Source of the DNA: Shewanella sp. AS1
Lineage (GTDB): Bacteria > Pseudomonadota > Gammaproteobacteria > Enterobacterales > Shewanellaceae
DNA: 64,000 nt
Direction of reading: 5' to 3'
Assembly (NCBI RefSeq): GCF_021412565.1
Contig: NZ_JAKCLJ010000001.1
Coordinates: forward strand, 620,001-684,000
Every line of letters begins with the position of its first letter. Position 1 is the first letter of the stretch. The notes under the pieces were generated by a model. It saw nothing but the letters and a program-made list of their open reading frames with translations, had not been told where the DNA came from and did not search any database. Of the stretch, positions 1 to 9,364 are shown piece after piece. Made by a program: the position numbers and the translations under genes.

Positions 1-2
1 AT

Positions 3-728
3 GAGCAGACTCGCTCACAGGTGTTTAGTCGCGCTGCGCAGCAGATGACAGCGAACCAGCAGGCGGGCGCCGAGCAGTTAACACAGCTTGCTCCTAGTCA
101 GACTGTGCGCAAGACCCGTGAGCAGGTGATAGCCGAGCGGCAGAGCACAGGCTATAGCAGCGAAAGTGTTGAAGGTGAAAAGAATGCGCCATTAAAGTCC
201 GCTGCCCAGCGTCTTAACAGCGGCATCTATCGTCAGTTTGCCATCTATGAGGCCAGCAGCCGCCTGTTTACCGACTATGACTACGATGGTTTTTATCAAA
301 CCTTCAGCGTGACCTTTGATGCCGATGTCTACGGCTATTACAGTGGTGAGTATGCTCAGGTATTTGCCGATCTCTATTTGAGTCGTAACGGCGGTCCATG
401 GGAGCTTTATCACACCACGGATGTTTTCACTATTGTGGACAATGCCAGTGATGATGATTTTGAGGTGTTGACTACCCTATACAGCGGCTATCCCAGTGAT
501 CATTATGATCTGCTTATCGATCTGTATGAGGTGGGATACTGGGATATTGTGGCGACCATCAGCAGTGATGATGTAGAGGATCTCTATGCTCTGCCTCTGG
601 AGAGCAGCGACAGAGATGAATACTATATCGATGGGGTGACGACTGAGGTGGTGATCCGCGGTGGTAGCGTCTCATTCTTTGGCCTTGGTTTACTCTTAGC
701 TGTTATCGGGTTTCGTCGTATAAGTTAG
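3..728 (+). CDS. Partial surface protein with GlyGly-CTERM-like tail (choice-of-anchor H-like)
   Basis: The reading frame is open to the left edge, so the N-terminus, including any signal peptide, is missing. A GTG at 21 lies inside the open frame and is not a convincing start. What is visible is a Gln/Ala-rich stretch, then an acidic Tyr/Asp-rich domain with beta-like alternation. The last 23 residues have Gly-Gly, a hydrophobic segment (SFFGLGLLLAVIGF) and Arg-Arg. That Gly-Gly/hydrophobic helix/basic layout is the GlyGly-CTERM sorting signal handled by rhombosortase in Shewanella and Vibrio. From memory the body resembles the 'choice-of-anchor H' family, but I cannot confirm it. An exported, surface-attached protein is inferred; molecular function is unknown. 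A strong terminator follows. Confidence 0.7.
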   Translation, partial: EQTRSQVFSRAAQQMTANQQAGAEQLTQLAPSQTVRKTREQVIAERQSTGYSSESVEGEKNAPLKSAAQRLNSGIYRQFAIYEASSRLFTDYDYDGFYQTFSVTFDADVYGYYSGEYAQVFADLYLSRNGGPWELYHTTDVFTIVDNASDDDFEVLTTLYSGYPSDHYDLLIDLYEVGYWDIVATISSDDVEDLYALPLESSDRDEYYIDGVTTEVVIRGGSVSFFGLGLLLAVIGFRRIS

Positions 729-752
729 CTGTTTAGTAGAATCTCTATAATC

Positions 753-797
753 AGCCAGCGGATTTGCAGCTAAATCTGCTGGCTGGTTAGTTTTTTT
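753..797 (+). terminator. Intrinsic terminator after the GlyGly-CTERM gene
   Basis: An inverted repeat (arms 753-765 and about 772-784, both containing the AGCCAGC...ATTT pattern) is followed by a run of seven T from 791. It separates the first gene from the outer-membrane protein gene. Confidence 0.8.
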
Positions 798-850
798 CTT
801 CATATAGTCTAATATGTTACCTAATTGTTACAATCCCGCGCGGGGGAATA

Positions 851-1375
851 ATGAAAACATCACTCTTATTGGTATTGAGTCTAGTCAGCCTGTTTTTTTC
901 CACTTCGGCTGCGGCCATTGCCGATATTAAAGGGTATTACCTCGGGGGATTAGGAGGGTACAGCCAATATACAGAGGCATCTTCCGACGAGTCCAGTTTC
1001 AGCTATGGCGCCTATGGGGGTTATTACACCAGCAAAGATTTCGCCTTAGAGACTACCTATTTTCGGACGGGAAATTTGGCCGACAATCTAGATGCAAATT
1101 ACGTCTCCCTGTCCGCCAAGTTCCACCACTATTTCAGCAACACTTACTCCATGTTCATTAAAGTCGGCGTAGCTTCTGTCGATGTGAATGGTATCTACAG
1201 CTATGACGGTATTGGGTGGTTATGGGGGGCAGGATTTAATATGGCCTTGAGTAAAAACATCAACATAAGGCTGGGCTATGAGCGGGTGATGACAGAGCTG
1301 GAAGCGCCGGGTCTTGTTGATACTGTCGATACCGATCTCGGCTCTGCCTATCTTGGGGTTCATTATCAGTTTTAA
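851..1375 (+). CDS. Outer-membrane beta-barrel protein
   Basis: This 174-residue protein has a clear Sec signal peptide: MKTS, a Leu/Val-rich core, then a Ser-Ala-Ala-Ala cleavage region near residue 24. The mature part is rich in Gly, Tyr, Ser and aromatic residues in an alternating pattern and ends in YQF, a terminal Phe typical of BAM substrates. Length and pattern fit the small 8-strand OmpA/OmpW-like or 'porin family' barrels. The start is the ATG at 851, with a purine-rich GGGGA about 4 bases upstream. It stands alone between two terminators. Ligand or role cannot be read from the sequence. Confidence 0.8.
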   Translation: MKTSLLLVLSLVSLFFSTSAAAIADIKGYYLGGLGGYSQYTEASSDESSFSYGAYGGYYTSKDFALETTYFRTGNLADNLDANYVSLSAKFHHYFSNTYSMFIKVGVASVDVNGIYSYDGIGWLWGAGFNMALSKNINIRLGYERVMTELEAPGLVDTVDTDLGSAYLGVHYQF

Positions 1376-1431
1376 CAGGCTTGCGCTGTTTTAGCTATTT
1401 ACTGAAACTGGGAAACTTATCTTCACCCACA

Positions 1432-1459
1432 AGAACGCAGCCAGAGTGCTGCGTTTTTT
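1432..1459 (+). terminator. Intrinsic terminator after the OM barrel gene
   Basis: Stem AACGCAG / CTGCGTT (1434-1440 with 1449-1455) and an 8-base loop, followed by six T. Confidence 0.85.
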
Positions 1460-1469
1460 GCTTTGGCAT

Positions 1470-1531
1470 AGGGGCAATCGGTTATGGCTAAGGGGCAATC
1501 GGTTATGGCTAAGGGCGATCTGTTATGGCTA
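1470..1531 (+). repeat. 21-bp tandem repeat, three copies
   Basis: The unit AGGGGCAATCGGTTATGGCT+A occurs at 1470-1490 and 1491-1511, and a 20-bp variant (GGGCGATCTG core) at 1512-1531. A partial fourth copy (AGGGC) follows. It lies in intergenic DNA and has no evident coding role. Confidence 0.9.
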
Positions 1532-1550
1532 AGGGCTTAGGAGGCTTGTA

Positions 1551-1688
1551 TCAGCTTAAGTAGATTAAACTGCCGATGGCCCTTGCCACGCCAAAGGCCA
1601 TTAGACCGAGCAGAAACAGCAGGGTTAAGATCAATAGTGGTTTGATTATCTCTGGCACATGGCTCCAGATCTTGATCAGGGTATTCAT
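1551..1688 (-). CDS. Small membrane protein, 45 residues
   Basis: The open frame extends upstream to 1832, but that extension runs through the pfaD terminator hairpin, so the internal ATG at 1688 is the more likely start. The 45-residue product begins MNTLIKIW and has one long hydrophobic segment (about residues 12-42, Leu/Ile/Phe-rich), consistent with a single-span inner-membrane peptide. No strong ribosome binding site was seen, and no family is recognised. It is the downstream neighbour of the pfa operon but lies beyond its terminator, so membership in that operon is doubtful. Confidence 0.4.
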   Translation of the reverse strand: MNTLIKIWSHVPEIIKPLLILTLLFLLGLMAFGVARAIGSLIYLS

Positions 1689-1783
1689 AGGCTGAGTGAA
1701 ATGATAAAAGCAGTGGGACTCGCGAGCCTTCAGGTTATCCAATATTATCCAACTATAGCAGTATTGGCCTGCTGCTGATGGTA

Positions 1784-1812
1784 AAAAACCACCGCTGCCG
1801 ACGGTGGTTTTT
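1784..1812 (-). terminator. Intrinsic terminator of the pfa operon
   Basis: A perfect 11-bp stem (1784-1794 with 1802-1812, AAAAACCACCG / CGGTGGTTTTT) and a 7-base loop. It is symmetrical and can act in either direction. It lies 70 bp beyond the pfaD stop. Confidence 0.9.
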
Positions 1813-1882
1813 CTAGGATATTGATATTCCACAGTATTGAAATTTACGGGCGTTGAAATTCAATTTGGCTCAAAGCAAACCA

Positions 1883-3505
1883 TTAGATCATAGACTGCAC
1901 GGGTCGCCAGCGCAGCAGTTCGGTGGGCAGTTTTATCCCCTGGGCGCTGATGCTGTTGATGCGGTTGAGGTAGGCGGCGCCGTAGAGCAGGTGCTTGGCC
2001 AGATCCACTGCGTGACGCTTGCTGTAGTCATCCAGATAACTGCCTTTGGCCCACTGGTTAAAGGCGCCGAGGGCTGGGCCGGCCCAGATCTGATAATCCA
2101 TCTCCCGGCCCTTTTCTCCCGAGTTTGACCAGCGGCTGGACAAGCCCAGATACCAGCGGAAGATCAGCGCCATTTTACGCTTTGGATTATCCAGTGCGCG
2201 TTCTATCTGCTTAGGATCCCGTTCGTTGAAGTGGGCTACAGTGCCGGCCCAGATCTCATCGAAACTGGCGCGAAACACCTGCTGCTCCAGTTTTTCCCTT
2301 TCATCTTGGGGGATAGCCTCGATACTGTCGTAGCGGCTGTAGATCTCATAGAGCTTATTGGCGCGCATCGGGAACAGGGTGCCGCGTTTGACCACCTGCA
2401 GTTTGACCCCCATCTCGAACATGTCGGCCGCCGGAGCCATAGTCACATCGGCCATCTCTGTGGTGGCCAGCAGCTTGCGTGTGTGCTCGCTCGCGCCGGC
2501 TTCGACACAGGCCTGATTGATAGAGCCTGTGACTATATAGGCCGCGCCCATATTGAAGGCGGCTAGGGCCGCATCCGGCGTGCCTATGCCGCCGCCACAG
2601 CCGACACGCAGCGGCGTCTGATACTGGTACTTAGCCTGTATCTCATCCCTTAAGGCCAGGATAGTCGGCAGCAGTGTGACTAAGGGGCGGTTGTCTGTGT
2701 GCCCACCCGAGTCGGCTTCGGCGGTAATATCATCGGCCATGGGAACTTGCTGGGCCATCTGCAGCTGATCCTGGCTGATAAGCCCCTCATCTAACAGTTT
2801 CTGCAGCAGTTTTAGCGGCGCAGGCATCATAAACTTCTCGGCCACTTCGGTGCGACTGACCTTGGCGATCACCTTGTTACCTATGACAATATTGCCCTTG
2901 TTGTCGCGGCTTAGCCCGGCGGCGCGGTAATAGACGATTTGCGGGGTTAAGCCTAAGAAGGCCGAGGCCTCGACCGTGCGCACCTTATGTTTTAAAAACA
3001 GCTCGACACTGCCACGCTCCAGCGCAGGCTCGCTGGGGCTGTGGATCAGGTTAAACATATAGGGGCCGTTTGGCAGCGCCGCTTGAATACGTTCGATAGC
3101 TGCTTCGACCCGGCTGGGAATTAACCCAGCGGCGCCGAAGGAGCAGAGTATGCCCGCCTTTCCAAGGGCAATGACCAACTCTTCCGAGGAGATGCCATTG
3201 GCCATGGCACCGGCGTAATAGGCGTATTTAACCCCATGAACTCGGCGAAAGTTACTGTCCCCCAGGCTCTGGGTGCCTAAGGCCGGCGCGAAGGCACTGA
3301 CGGGGTGACCTGAGGGCTGATTATCTTGCAGAAGGCTCGCATCTGAGGCGATACCCACCCCTTTTTCACTATCGTTGATCACATAACAGCTGCGGCTAAA
3401 ATCCTGCAGCAGGCTCGCCATCTCAGGTATGTCGAAGCTCACTTTATTGTCGGCCACTTGCCAGGGCCAGGGGGTTAACTGCTCGTTGGTTGTCGTGGAA
3501 CTCAT
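1883..3505 (-). CDS. pfaD: PfaD, PUFA synthase enoyl reductase
   Basis: PfaD is the stand-alone FMN-dependent enoyl reductase of bacterial polyunsaturated fatty acid synthases. It saturates the enoyl-ACP made in each elongation cycle where the double bond is not kept. The 540-residue length is normal. The C-terminal two thirds form a nitronate monooxygenase-like TIM barrel. A flavin phosphate-binding region is visible in GCGGGIGTPDAALAAFNMG and the following IVTGSINQACVEAG. The ATG at 3505 has an AAGGTAAGA purine stretch about 6-14 bases upstream. It is the last gene of pfaR-A-B-C-D, 36 bp after pfaC, and is followed by a strong terminator. Confidence 0.96.
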   Translation of the reverse strand: MSSTTTNEQLTPWPWQVADNKVSFDIPEMASLLQDFSRSCYVINDSEKGVGIASDASLLQDNQPSGHPVSAFAPALGTQSLGDSNFRRVHGVKYAYYAGAMANGISSEELVIALGKAGILCSFGAAGLIPSRVEAAIERIQAALPNGPYMFNLIHSPSEPALERGSVELFLKHKVRTVEASAFLGLTPQIVYYRAAGLSRDNKGNIVIGNKVIAKVSRTEVAEKFMMPAPLKLLQKLLDEGLISQDQLQMAQQVPMADDITAEADSGGHTDNRPLVTLLPTILALRDEIQAKYQYQTPLRVGCGGGIGTPDAALAAFNMGAAYIVTGSINQACVEAGASEHTRKLLATTEMADVTMAPAADMFEMGVKLQVVKRGTLFPMRANKLYEIYSRYDSIEAIPQDEREKLEQQVFRASFDEIWAGTVAHFNERDPKQIERALDNPKRKMALIFRWYLGLSSRWSNSGEKGREMDYQIWAGPALGAFNQWAKGSYLDDYSKRHAVDLAKHLLYGAAYLNRINSISAQGIKLPTELLRWRPVQSMI

Positions 3506-3541
3506 CTAAATCTTACCTTCATTATTCTGTGCTAAATGCGC

Positions 3542-6500
3542 TTATTGATTTGCTTCTTCGATGCAGATTGCGATATCTGTGACCTCATAGATGCGCAGCC
3601 CATCCTTACTCAGGCTGGCATTGCCCGTGATAATCCTCTTTCCTGCCTCATCCCTGACTGAGGTAATGGAGACATCCAGCGACATCTGTCTGTTGAGCGG
3701 GTTGATCTGGCCACGGTATTTCCATTTGATATTCGACAGGATCTGGCCAAATTTAGGATTGCTGAAACCGGCGCCGAGATCTTTGCTGATGGCATAAGTC
3801 TGCAGGGTTTCGATAATGGCTTCAACGCCTAAAGAGCCTGGCATCACAGGATCCTGATGGAAGTGGAACTGGAAGAACCAGTCGCTGGCATCGATAGTGC
3901 GCTCGGCGTACAAGTAGCCCAGGCCATGGCTGCCGCCATTATCGACTATTTCCACCGAATCGATAAAGTTAAGTTGGCCGCCGGCCAGGCGGTAATGGGG
4001 TTTACCCTCGGGGGCGTTGAAATGACGCGAGTCCTTATCCAGCAGGTTGACCCGAGTATCGGCGCCTATCCCCTTGGCTCTGTGCCAGGGCTGAGTCACC
4101 CTGCCGTTATCCAGTCCCAGTTGATCTTTAAGTGCCTCGGCCTTGAAATAACCAAATACCGCTGTGCCGCGATAGAAGGGCTCGCCCTCGGTACTGAGCT
4201 CGAAACTGAAACTCTGAATGATATTGCTGCCGGCGATCACTGTGGAGAGCAGGCGTGAATCGTTGACTATGGTTTTACCGCGCAGATCCACCTGGCGCAG
4301 CAGTTCGCCGCTGCCATCTAAGTTACGGAAGAAGAGCTCCAGCCCGGGGAAACCCAGCGTGGTGCCCATGTAACCAGAAATAAACCCATTGGGCTGCAGC
4401 GCTATCTCCATCAGGATAGAGTAGGGCATCTGCGCGCCATGGCTGTTGCCTTGGAAATACCAGGCATCTTTGGGCACCTCATATTCGGCGATACAGCTGG
4501 CTGGTTGCTTAAATTCGCCCCGCTTGCCCTTCACCTCAATCACCCTAGTAGTCAGCTGCAGATCGCCGCAGGGGGTGCGCGGCGGAATAAGGCCGCGGTA
4601 GATAGCGAACTCAGGCCCGAAGCAGTTTTCGATATTGCCTGTGGCAAACTCAAACAGGTGATAGGGGGTAAAAGGCACAGTGTCCGGGGTGCGATTGGGA
4701 TAATCTGGGATCGACGGCGCCTCGACATGAGTGAGCGGGATCACCCCTTTATTGGGCGCTGCGCTAAGGTCGGGCACTTTTGCCATCAAAGGCGCGTTAA
4801 CAGACGCTGCCTGATTTGAAAGCATTTTTGTTGGCTTAATTGCTGGCTTAACTTCTGACTGGGCGGGCTGTGCGGTTGCGCCGTATCTGTCACACTCGGC
4901 TTCCTCTTTGATCATCACCCCAAGGTTTTGGAAATCCACCACCACTTTGCCATCGAGCAGGATATCGATATTGGCCTTGGCATAGGGGCGGGGCGAGAAA
5001 CCTATCTCGGTCACCTCCATGCGATAGGTGAGACGCGCCGATTGCGGCAATACCTGGCCGCGACAGCGCACCTTCTGCGAGGCGTTCTCCAAGGGTTGGA
5101 AACGGCCGTTTTGTGTCTGTGTGTGCATACCAAGGTGCAACATATAGAACTGCAGCAGCTGGCCACAACCTTCGGCCATCAGGGAGCCCGCCATCACCTG
5201 ATCGTCCTTGAAGTGACAGGGGAAATACCAGTGATTGGCCTCAAGTTGTTTATGGCCTTCGATAAGGCCTAAGCCCCAGGCGCCGCCGTGTCTGTCGAGA
5301 TGACTCACCTCCTCGATCATGAGGAATTTTTCCGAGGCAAAACACAGTGACGACTGATGATGTCCTGCGTGTGATGGCCCGAAACAGCCTTGAATATCGG
5401 CCGATAAGAGTTTGTGAATCGCGCCGTAATCGAACCGGGTGCGCGGGCAATCTAGCAAGGGCGTCAGTATCTGTTTGCTGGCCGCTTGACGCGCCTTTAT
5501 CTCCTCTTCTGTGCGGATCACTCCCTTGCCATCGGCCAGCTCCCTGTCGGTAAAGAAACCGGCGCAGCCGTTATCCATCTTGAGGATCAACTTATCGCCA
5601 ACGAAGCACTCGTAGGAGAAGAAGAACAGCAGGGTATCGCCATTGCGGGCAAAGTTGTTGATCTTAATGTCGTAACGCAGAGTATCACCGCCTCTTGGCA
5701 GATCCCCAAGGAAGGTGAGGGTGCAGTCGAGCAGGCGATAGACCCGCTCGCCCTTGTTCTCAAAGTCTATGCCTAAGTAGCTGATCAGCATGAGATCGCA
5801 CTGACCCGATTCGACAGCGACCGCCCAAGGGATCTGGCCATCTACCAGATAGGGGGCATCGACGGGGATATCGTACTCGGTTGTCATGCTGCTGGGTTTA
5901 AATTCGTGCAGTTTGGCATCCAGTTTTGTGACCCGAGAGACCAGCAGATAGTCAGTGGTCGGCAGGCGTACCCGGCGCGAATAGCCATCAATAGGGGCAT
6001 ACTCAGGACCAAAGACTCTGGCGATATCGCCCTCGGCATATTCCACCAAGTCGTGATAATCCCAGATACAGGGCTTATGTTCGGGCACGGGCGCACGATA
6101 GGGCTCTATTTTGTCATGCTGAGGCTCTAGCTTGTCATGCTGGGGCTTAAGCGGCTCTGGCATAAGATCAGCGTTTGGCTGAGTCGATTCAATGCCTGTC
6201 TGTGCCTGTGCTGGTCTGAGGGCGGTCAGTTGCTGTCTCAGCAGCGTATCGGCCAATTTCAGACCGCTCTGGCGTGCCTGCAGGAAACGCAGGTGAGTCT
6301 GTTTGAGCCGTGCCTGGTTGCGCGCAAAGGTGGTGTCATGAGCCGAAATAGTTACATCATCGACCTTAGTTGTCGATGGGGTATGAGTTGTCGATGGGGT
6401 ATGAGTCGTCGATGGAGTATGAGTTGTCATTGTCTCTGGGATCCCTAAAACGACAGAGTCAGTCGGGTAATTGGTTGCTAATGCTTGTGTGTCTGGCGTG

Positions 6501-9364
6501 TGTTTGACCTGAGTTTCCACAGGAGACTTGGCTTGAGCCGCCAGCTTGGCGCGAATGGCATCGAGCTGTGGCAGCTGGGTTTGCATGATATGCTCGAAAA
6601 TATCCCGGCCACCTAAGCTGACCCGTTTGATCAGCTTGGGCCCATCCAAGGCGGCCAGCCCCTGTTGCAGCCTCGCCGTCAGGGCTTGGCGCTGGGCAGA
6701 TGTCTGACTCAGGAGCGTGAGGGCGCAGCGATTTTCGCTTAAGTTTGCGATGATGGCCTGCTGGCGCTTTGTGGATACGGCTTGATCCCAGCCTAGCTGC
6801 TGCAGGCGCAGCAAGGTGTAGATAAGGCTGGTCATGCCGGCGCTGGCGACACTGTGTCCCATCGACTGCTGACTGAGCTCGATTTTTCCTGTAAGGCCGC
6901 TTGCTATCAGCCTCTGCTGCGCCTGGACTGAACTTATCTCACTATTGGGCGCGGTATTGAGCTCGATTAAATCCAGCTCTGCTGGTACGAGTTGACCTGC
7001 GCTTTGCAGCTTATCGAGCGCCTGGTTAAGCTTTGATGCCGCGGCAAAACTCAGGCTGTCGAGTTGACCATAACTCGCCTTATCAGTATTTGGTGTGAGC
7101 ACTAGGGCGCCGGCGGCCTCGGCCAGTCGCCAGTCACTGTTTTGCGCGCTGGCGTTTTGCAGCAGCAACTGCTCCAGGCTGCCGGCAAGATCCACTGAGG
7201 CGATGACCACAGCATCGACTGAGCCCTGGGCCAGCAAATTCTCCGCCACATCCAGGGCGCGGCTGACCGAGAGTTCACCGGCCGAGACGGTAAAGGCGGG
7301 GCCGTTAAAGTCCCACAGGGCGGCGATGCGCGAGGCCATGATATTGCCAATAAAGCTGGTGTACTGATTGAGCTTGGCGGCATCGAGCACGCTGTCCATG
7401 GCCAGGGCCTCGAGCGCCTGATATTCATCCTCGCTCAGGTTAAGGCCCATATTGTCCAGGCTCTGTTGCAGCTGGGTATGCAAATTGACCCGGCCGCGGA
7501 ACTGATGCAGTTCAAGCTCTGTCTCCATGGCCACTAAGACGGCGACATTCTGCCCCGGCTGCAGCCTGGCATCGCGTATCGCCTCGTCTGTCACTTTCAT
7601 CAGCAGCAGCTGCTGAGGGATCAGGCGATCATCCTCGTTAGGCGGCAGTTTAAAGCGCAGAAAGTCCAGCTCGAAGCTGTCGATATAAGCCCCCTCTGGA
7701 ACCTGTTCGACTCCCGCCTTTGCCAGCAGTTCGCTATGTTTATCCAGCCCCTTCCAGCGCTGTTTCGGCAGTGGAATAAAGGCATTTTTTCCTTGCTCTA
7801 GGCAGCTGTCTATCGCCTCGATACTGGTAAGGGGGCCTAGATGAGCGGCGATCCCTGTGATAGCCAGAGAAGGCCTGTCACCTTTAATGTCACCGCTAGT
7901 CTCAAGCTTACGCCTTGTTGATGTAGCAGATTGGGTTGATGGAGCCGATTTTGCCGAATAGGACTCCAGCAATAGATGGGCGTTACAGCCACCAAAACCA
8001 AAGACAGACACGCCCGCCAGTCTATTGGCGTTGGCGGCTTTCACTGGCCAGGGTGTCACCTCAGTCGGCATGGTATGGGCGCCAAACACCCCATTGGGCG
8101 AGCAGATGGCGTCACTGATATTGATGCTAGGTGGCAGCACGCCTTCACGCATGGCCAGCAGCATCTTAACGATTCCAGGCATTCCTGCTGCTGTGAGCAG
8201 GTGACCCAAGTTGGATTTGGCCGAGCCAATTAGGGGCGCGGTCGTGCCCTGAAGATGAGGGGCGAAAAATTGCTCCATGGAGCTAAGCTCGACCTTATCA
8301 CCCAGAGGCGTGCCTGTGGCGTGGCACTCGATCACTTCAATATTTTCGGGTTTGATACCGCTCTGCTGATAGGCGCACTCGAAGGCTTTTACCTGTCCCT
8401 TGCTGTTGGGGCTGAGGACAAACTGCCCCTTGCCGTCGTTAGACAGGCCGATGCCGCTCACCACGCCATAGATCTTATCGCCATCACGCTCGGCATCTTC
8501 TAAGCGTTTGAGCGCCAGCACGCCGGCGCCTTCACCGGCGAACAGGCCCTTACTGTTTTTGTCGAAGGGCGCCGAGAAGCCATGATCTGGATAGGCGTGA
8601 AAAATCGAGAAGCCCATATTGATAAAGAAGGGATCGGCACCGGAAACTGCGCCGGCGAGCATCATGTCTGCCTTGCCTGTCGTTAAATAGTCGCAGGCGA
8701 GTTTCAGGGCATAGACAGAGCTGGCACAGGCCGCATCCAGACTCAGCTGTACCTGGCCTAAGCCCAGGGCATCGGCGACAATTTTCGAGGCCTGATGGGC
8801 GATGGCGCCATTGGCATAGTTAGGCTCTGTCTCCCGGTCCTGATTAAAGGGGCTGAGCCTGAACCCTTCAGTGCCCAGTTTCTGCTGCAGCGCTTTCTCC
8901 ACAAGAGTATGGTAGAGAGGCAGAAACAGGGCATTGGATTTCGCCGTGGGAAAGGAGAGGGTGCCCATGACTATCCCAGTGCGCGCCAGCAGGGGGGAGC
9001 CTAAGTGAATCCCGGCATCGAGCAGCGCCTTGCGACTGGTATCCAGCGCCCAGAGCAGACTCTCATCCAGCCCGGCAAGCTGTGCCTGTGGCAGGCGAAA
9101 ACCTGCGGCATCAAACTCAAAGCCCTTTATATAGCCGCCCTTGTCACAGTAGAAACGGTCGGCCTCGCCCTGTTTGCCCTTAAATGCTGCGCATGGGGCG
9201 CCGAGTTTCTCATCGCTCAGCGCAGAGCGGGAATCGCGTTTATCCAGCAGGTTTTGCCAAAACTCATCTGGGGTCTTGGCGTCGGGATACAGGGTCGCCA
9301 GACCCACTATGGCTATTTTACCTGAGGCTGTCTTTGCTGGAGAAGGCACTTCATTTGAAGGCAT
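3542..9364 (-). CDS. pfaC: PfaC, PUFA synthase KS-CLF-DH-DH subunit
   Basis: This 1940-residue multidomain subunit builds the acyl chain with PfaA. The N-terminal ketosynthase has the full triad: Cys213 (DAACASS), His348 (HATGTPLGD) and His388 (KSNLGHLL). The second KS-like domain (about 500-930) ends a KS fold but has Glu697 where the active Cys should be (VSAGELS), so it is a chain length factor. A Pro/Thr/Gln-rich linker (about 950-1090) holds short repeats. Two FabA-like hot-dog dehydratase units follow (about 1095-1440 and 1565-1930). Each has a histidine before a Asp-x-Val-Met-x-Gly-Ser-Leu stretch, near residues 1383 and 1834; these domains introduce and isomerise the cis double bonds. 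The start overlaps the pfaB stop by 1 base (TAATG), which implies coupled translation. Confidence 0.97.
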   Translation of the reverse strand: MPSNEVPSPAKTASGKIAIVGLATLYPDAKTPDEFWQNLLDKRDSRSALSDEKLGAPCAAFKGKQGEADRFYCDKGGYIKGFEFDAAGFRLPQAQLAGLDESLLWALDTSRKALLDAGIHLGSPLLARTGIVMGTLSFPTAKSNALFLPLYHTLVEKALQQKLGTEGFRLSPFNQDRETEPNYANGAIAHQASKIVADALGLGQVQLSLDAACASSVYALKLACDYLTTGKADMMLAGAVSGADPFFINMGFSIFHAYPDHGFSAPFDKNSKGLFAGEGAGVLALKRLEDAERDGDKIYGVVSGIGLSNDGKGQFVLSPNSKGQVKAFECAYQQSGIKPENIEVIECHATGTPLGDKVELSSMEQFFAPHLQGTTAPLIGSAKSNLGHLLTAAGMPGIVKMLLAMREGVLPPSINISDAICSPNGVFGAHTMPTEVTPWPVKAANANRLAGVSVFGFGGCNAHLLLESYSAKSAPSTQSATSTRRKLETSGDIKGDRPSLAITGIAAHLGPLTSIEAIDSCLEQGKNAFIPLPKQRWKGLDKHSELLAKAGVEQVPEGAYIDSFELDFLRFKLPPNEDDRLIPQQLLLMKVTDEAIRDARLQPGQNVAVLVAMETELELHQFRGRVNLHTQLQQSLDNMGLNLSEDEYQALEALAMDSVLDAAKLNQYTSFIGNIMASRIAALWDFNGPAFTVSAGELSVSRALDVAENLLAQGSVDAVVIASVDLAGSLEQLLLQNASAQNSDWRLAEAAGALVLTPNTDKASYGQLDSLSFAAASKLNQALDKLQSAGQLVPAELDLIELNTAPNSEISSVQAQQRLIASGLTGKIELSQQSMGHSVASAGMTSLIYTLLRLQQLGWDQAVSTKRQQAIIANLSENRCALTLLSQTSAQRQALTARLQQGLAALDGPKLIKRVSLGGRDIFEHIMQTQLPQLDAIRAKLAAQAKSPVETQVKHTPDTQALATNYPTDSVVLGIPETMTTHTPSTTHTPSTTHTPSTTKVDDVTISAHDTTFARNQARLKQTHLRFLQARQSGLKLADTLLRQQLTALRPAQAQTGIESTQPNADLMPEPLKPQHDKLEPQHDKIEPYRAPVPEHKPCIWDYHDLVEYAEGDIARVFGPEYAPIDGYSRRVRLPTTDYLLVSRVTKLDAKLHEFKPSSMTTEYDIPVDAPYLVDGQIPWAVAVESGQCDLMLISYLGIDFENKGERVYRLLDCTLTFLGDLPRGGDTLRYDIKINNFARNGDTLLFFFSYECFVGDKLILKMDNGCAGFFTDRELADGKGVIRTEEEIKARQAASKQILTPLLDCPRTRFDYGAIHKLLSADIQGCFGPSHAGHHQSSLCFASEKFLMIEEVSHLDRHGGAWGLGLIEGHKQLEANHWYFPCHFKDDQVMAGSLMAEGCGQLLQFYMLHLGMHTQTQNGRFQPLENASQKVRCRGQVLPQSARLTYRMEVTEIGFSPRPYAKANIDILLDGKVVVDFQNLGVMIKEEAECDRYGATAQPAQSEVKPAIKPTKMLSNQAASVNAPLMAKVPDLSAAPNKGVIPLTHVEAPSIPDYPNRTPDTVPFTPYHLFEFATGNIENCFGPEFAIYRGLIPPRTPCGDLQLTTRVIEVKGKRGEFKQPASCIAEYEVPKDAWYFQGNSHGAQMPYSILMEIALQPNGFISGYMGTTLGFPGLELFFRNLDGSGELLRQVDLRGKTIVNDSRLLSTVIAGSNIIQSFSFELSTEGEPFYRGTAVFGYFKAEALKDQLGLDNGRVTQPWHRAKGIGADTRVNLLDKDSRHFNAPEGKPHYRLAGGQLNFIDSVEIVDNGGSHGLGYLYAERTIDASDWFFQFHFHQDPVMPGSLGVEAIIETLQTYAISKDLGAGFSNPKFGQILSNIKWKYRGQINPLNRQMSLDVSITSVRDEAGKRIITGNASLSKDGLRIYEVTDIAICIEEANQ
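6113..6152 (-). repeat. In-frame 21-bp duplication in pfaC linker
   Basis: Two successive 21-bp units encode QHDKLEP and QHDKIEP, in the low-complexity linker between the CLF and first dehydratase domain. Confidence 0.8.
6369..6422 (-). repeat. In-frame 18-bp tandem repeat in pfaC linker
   Basis: Three 18-bp units (6369-6386, 6387-6404, 6405-6422) encode the hexapeptide HTPSTT three times. The second copy is identical to the first at DNA level and the third differs at two positions. Confidence 0.95.

Noticed and set aside
1689..1832. N-terminal extension of the 45-residue membrane ORF
   Set aside because: Its codons translate the pfaD terminator hairpin (KTTVGSGGF), so it is not expected to be coding.
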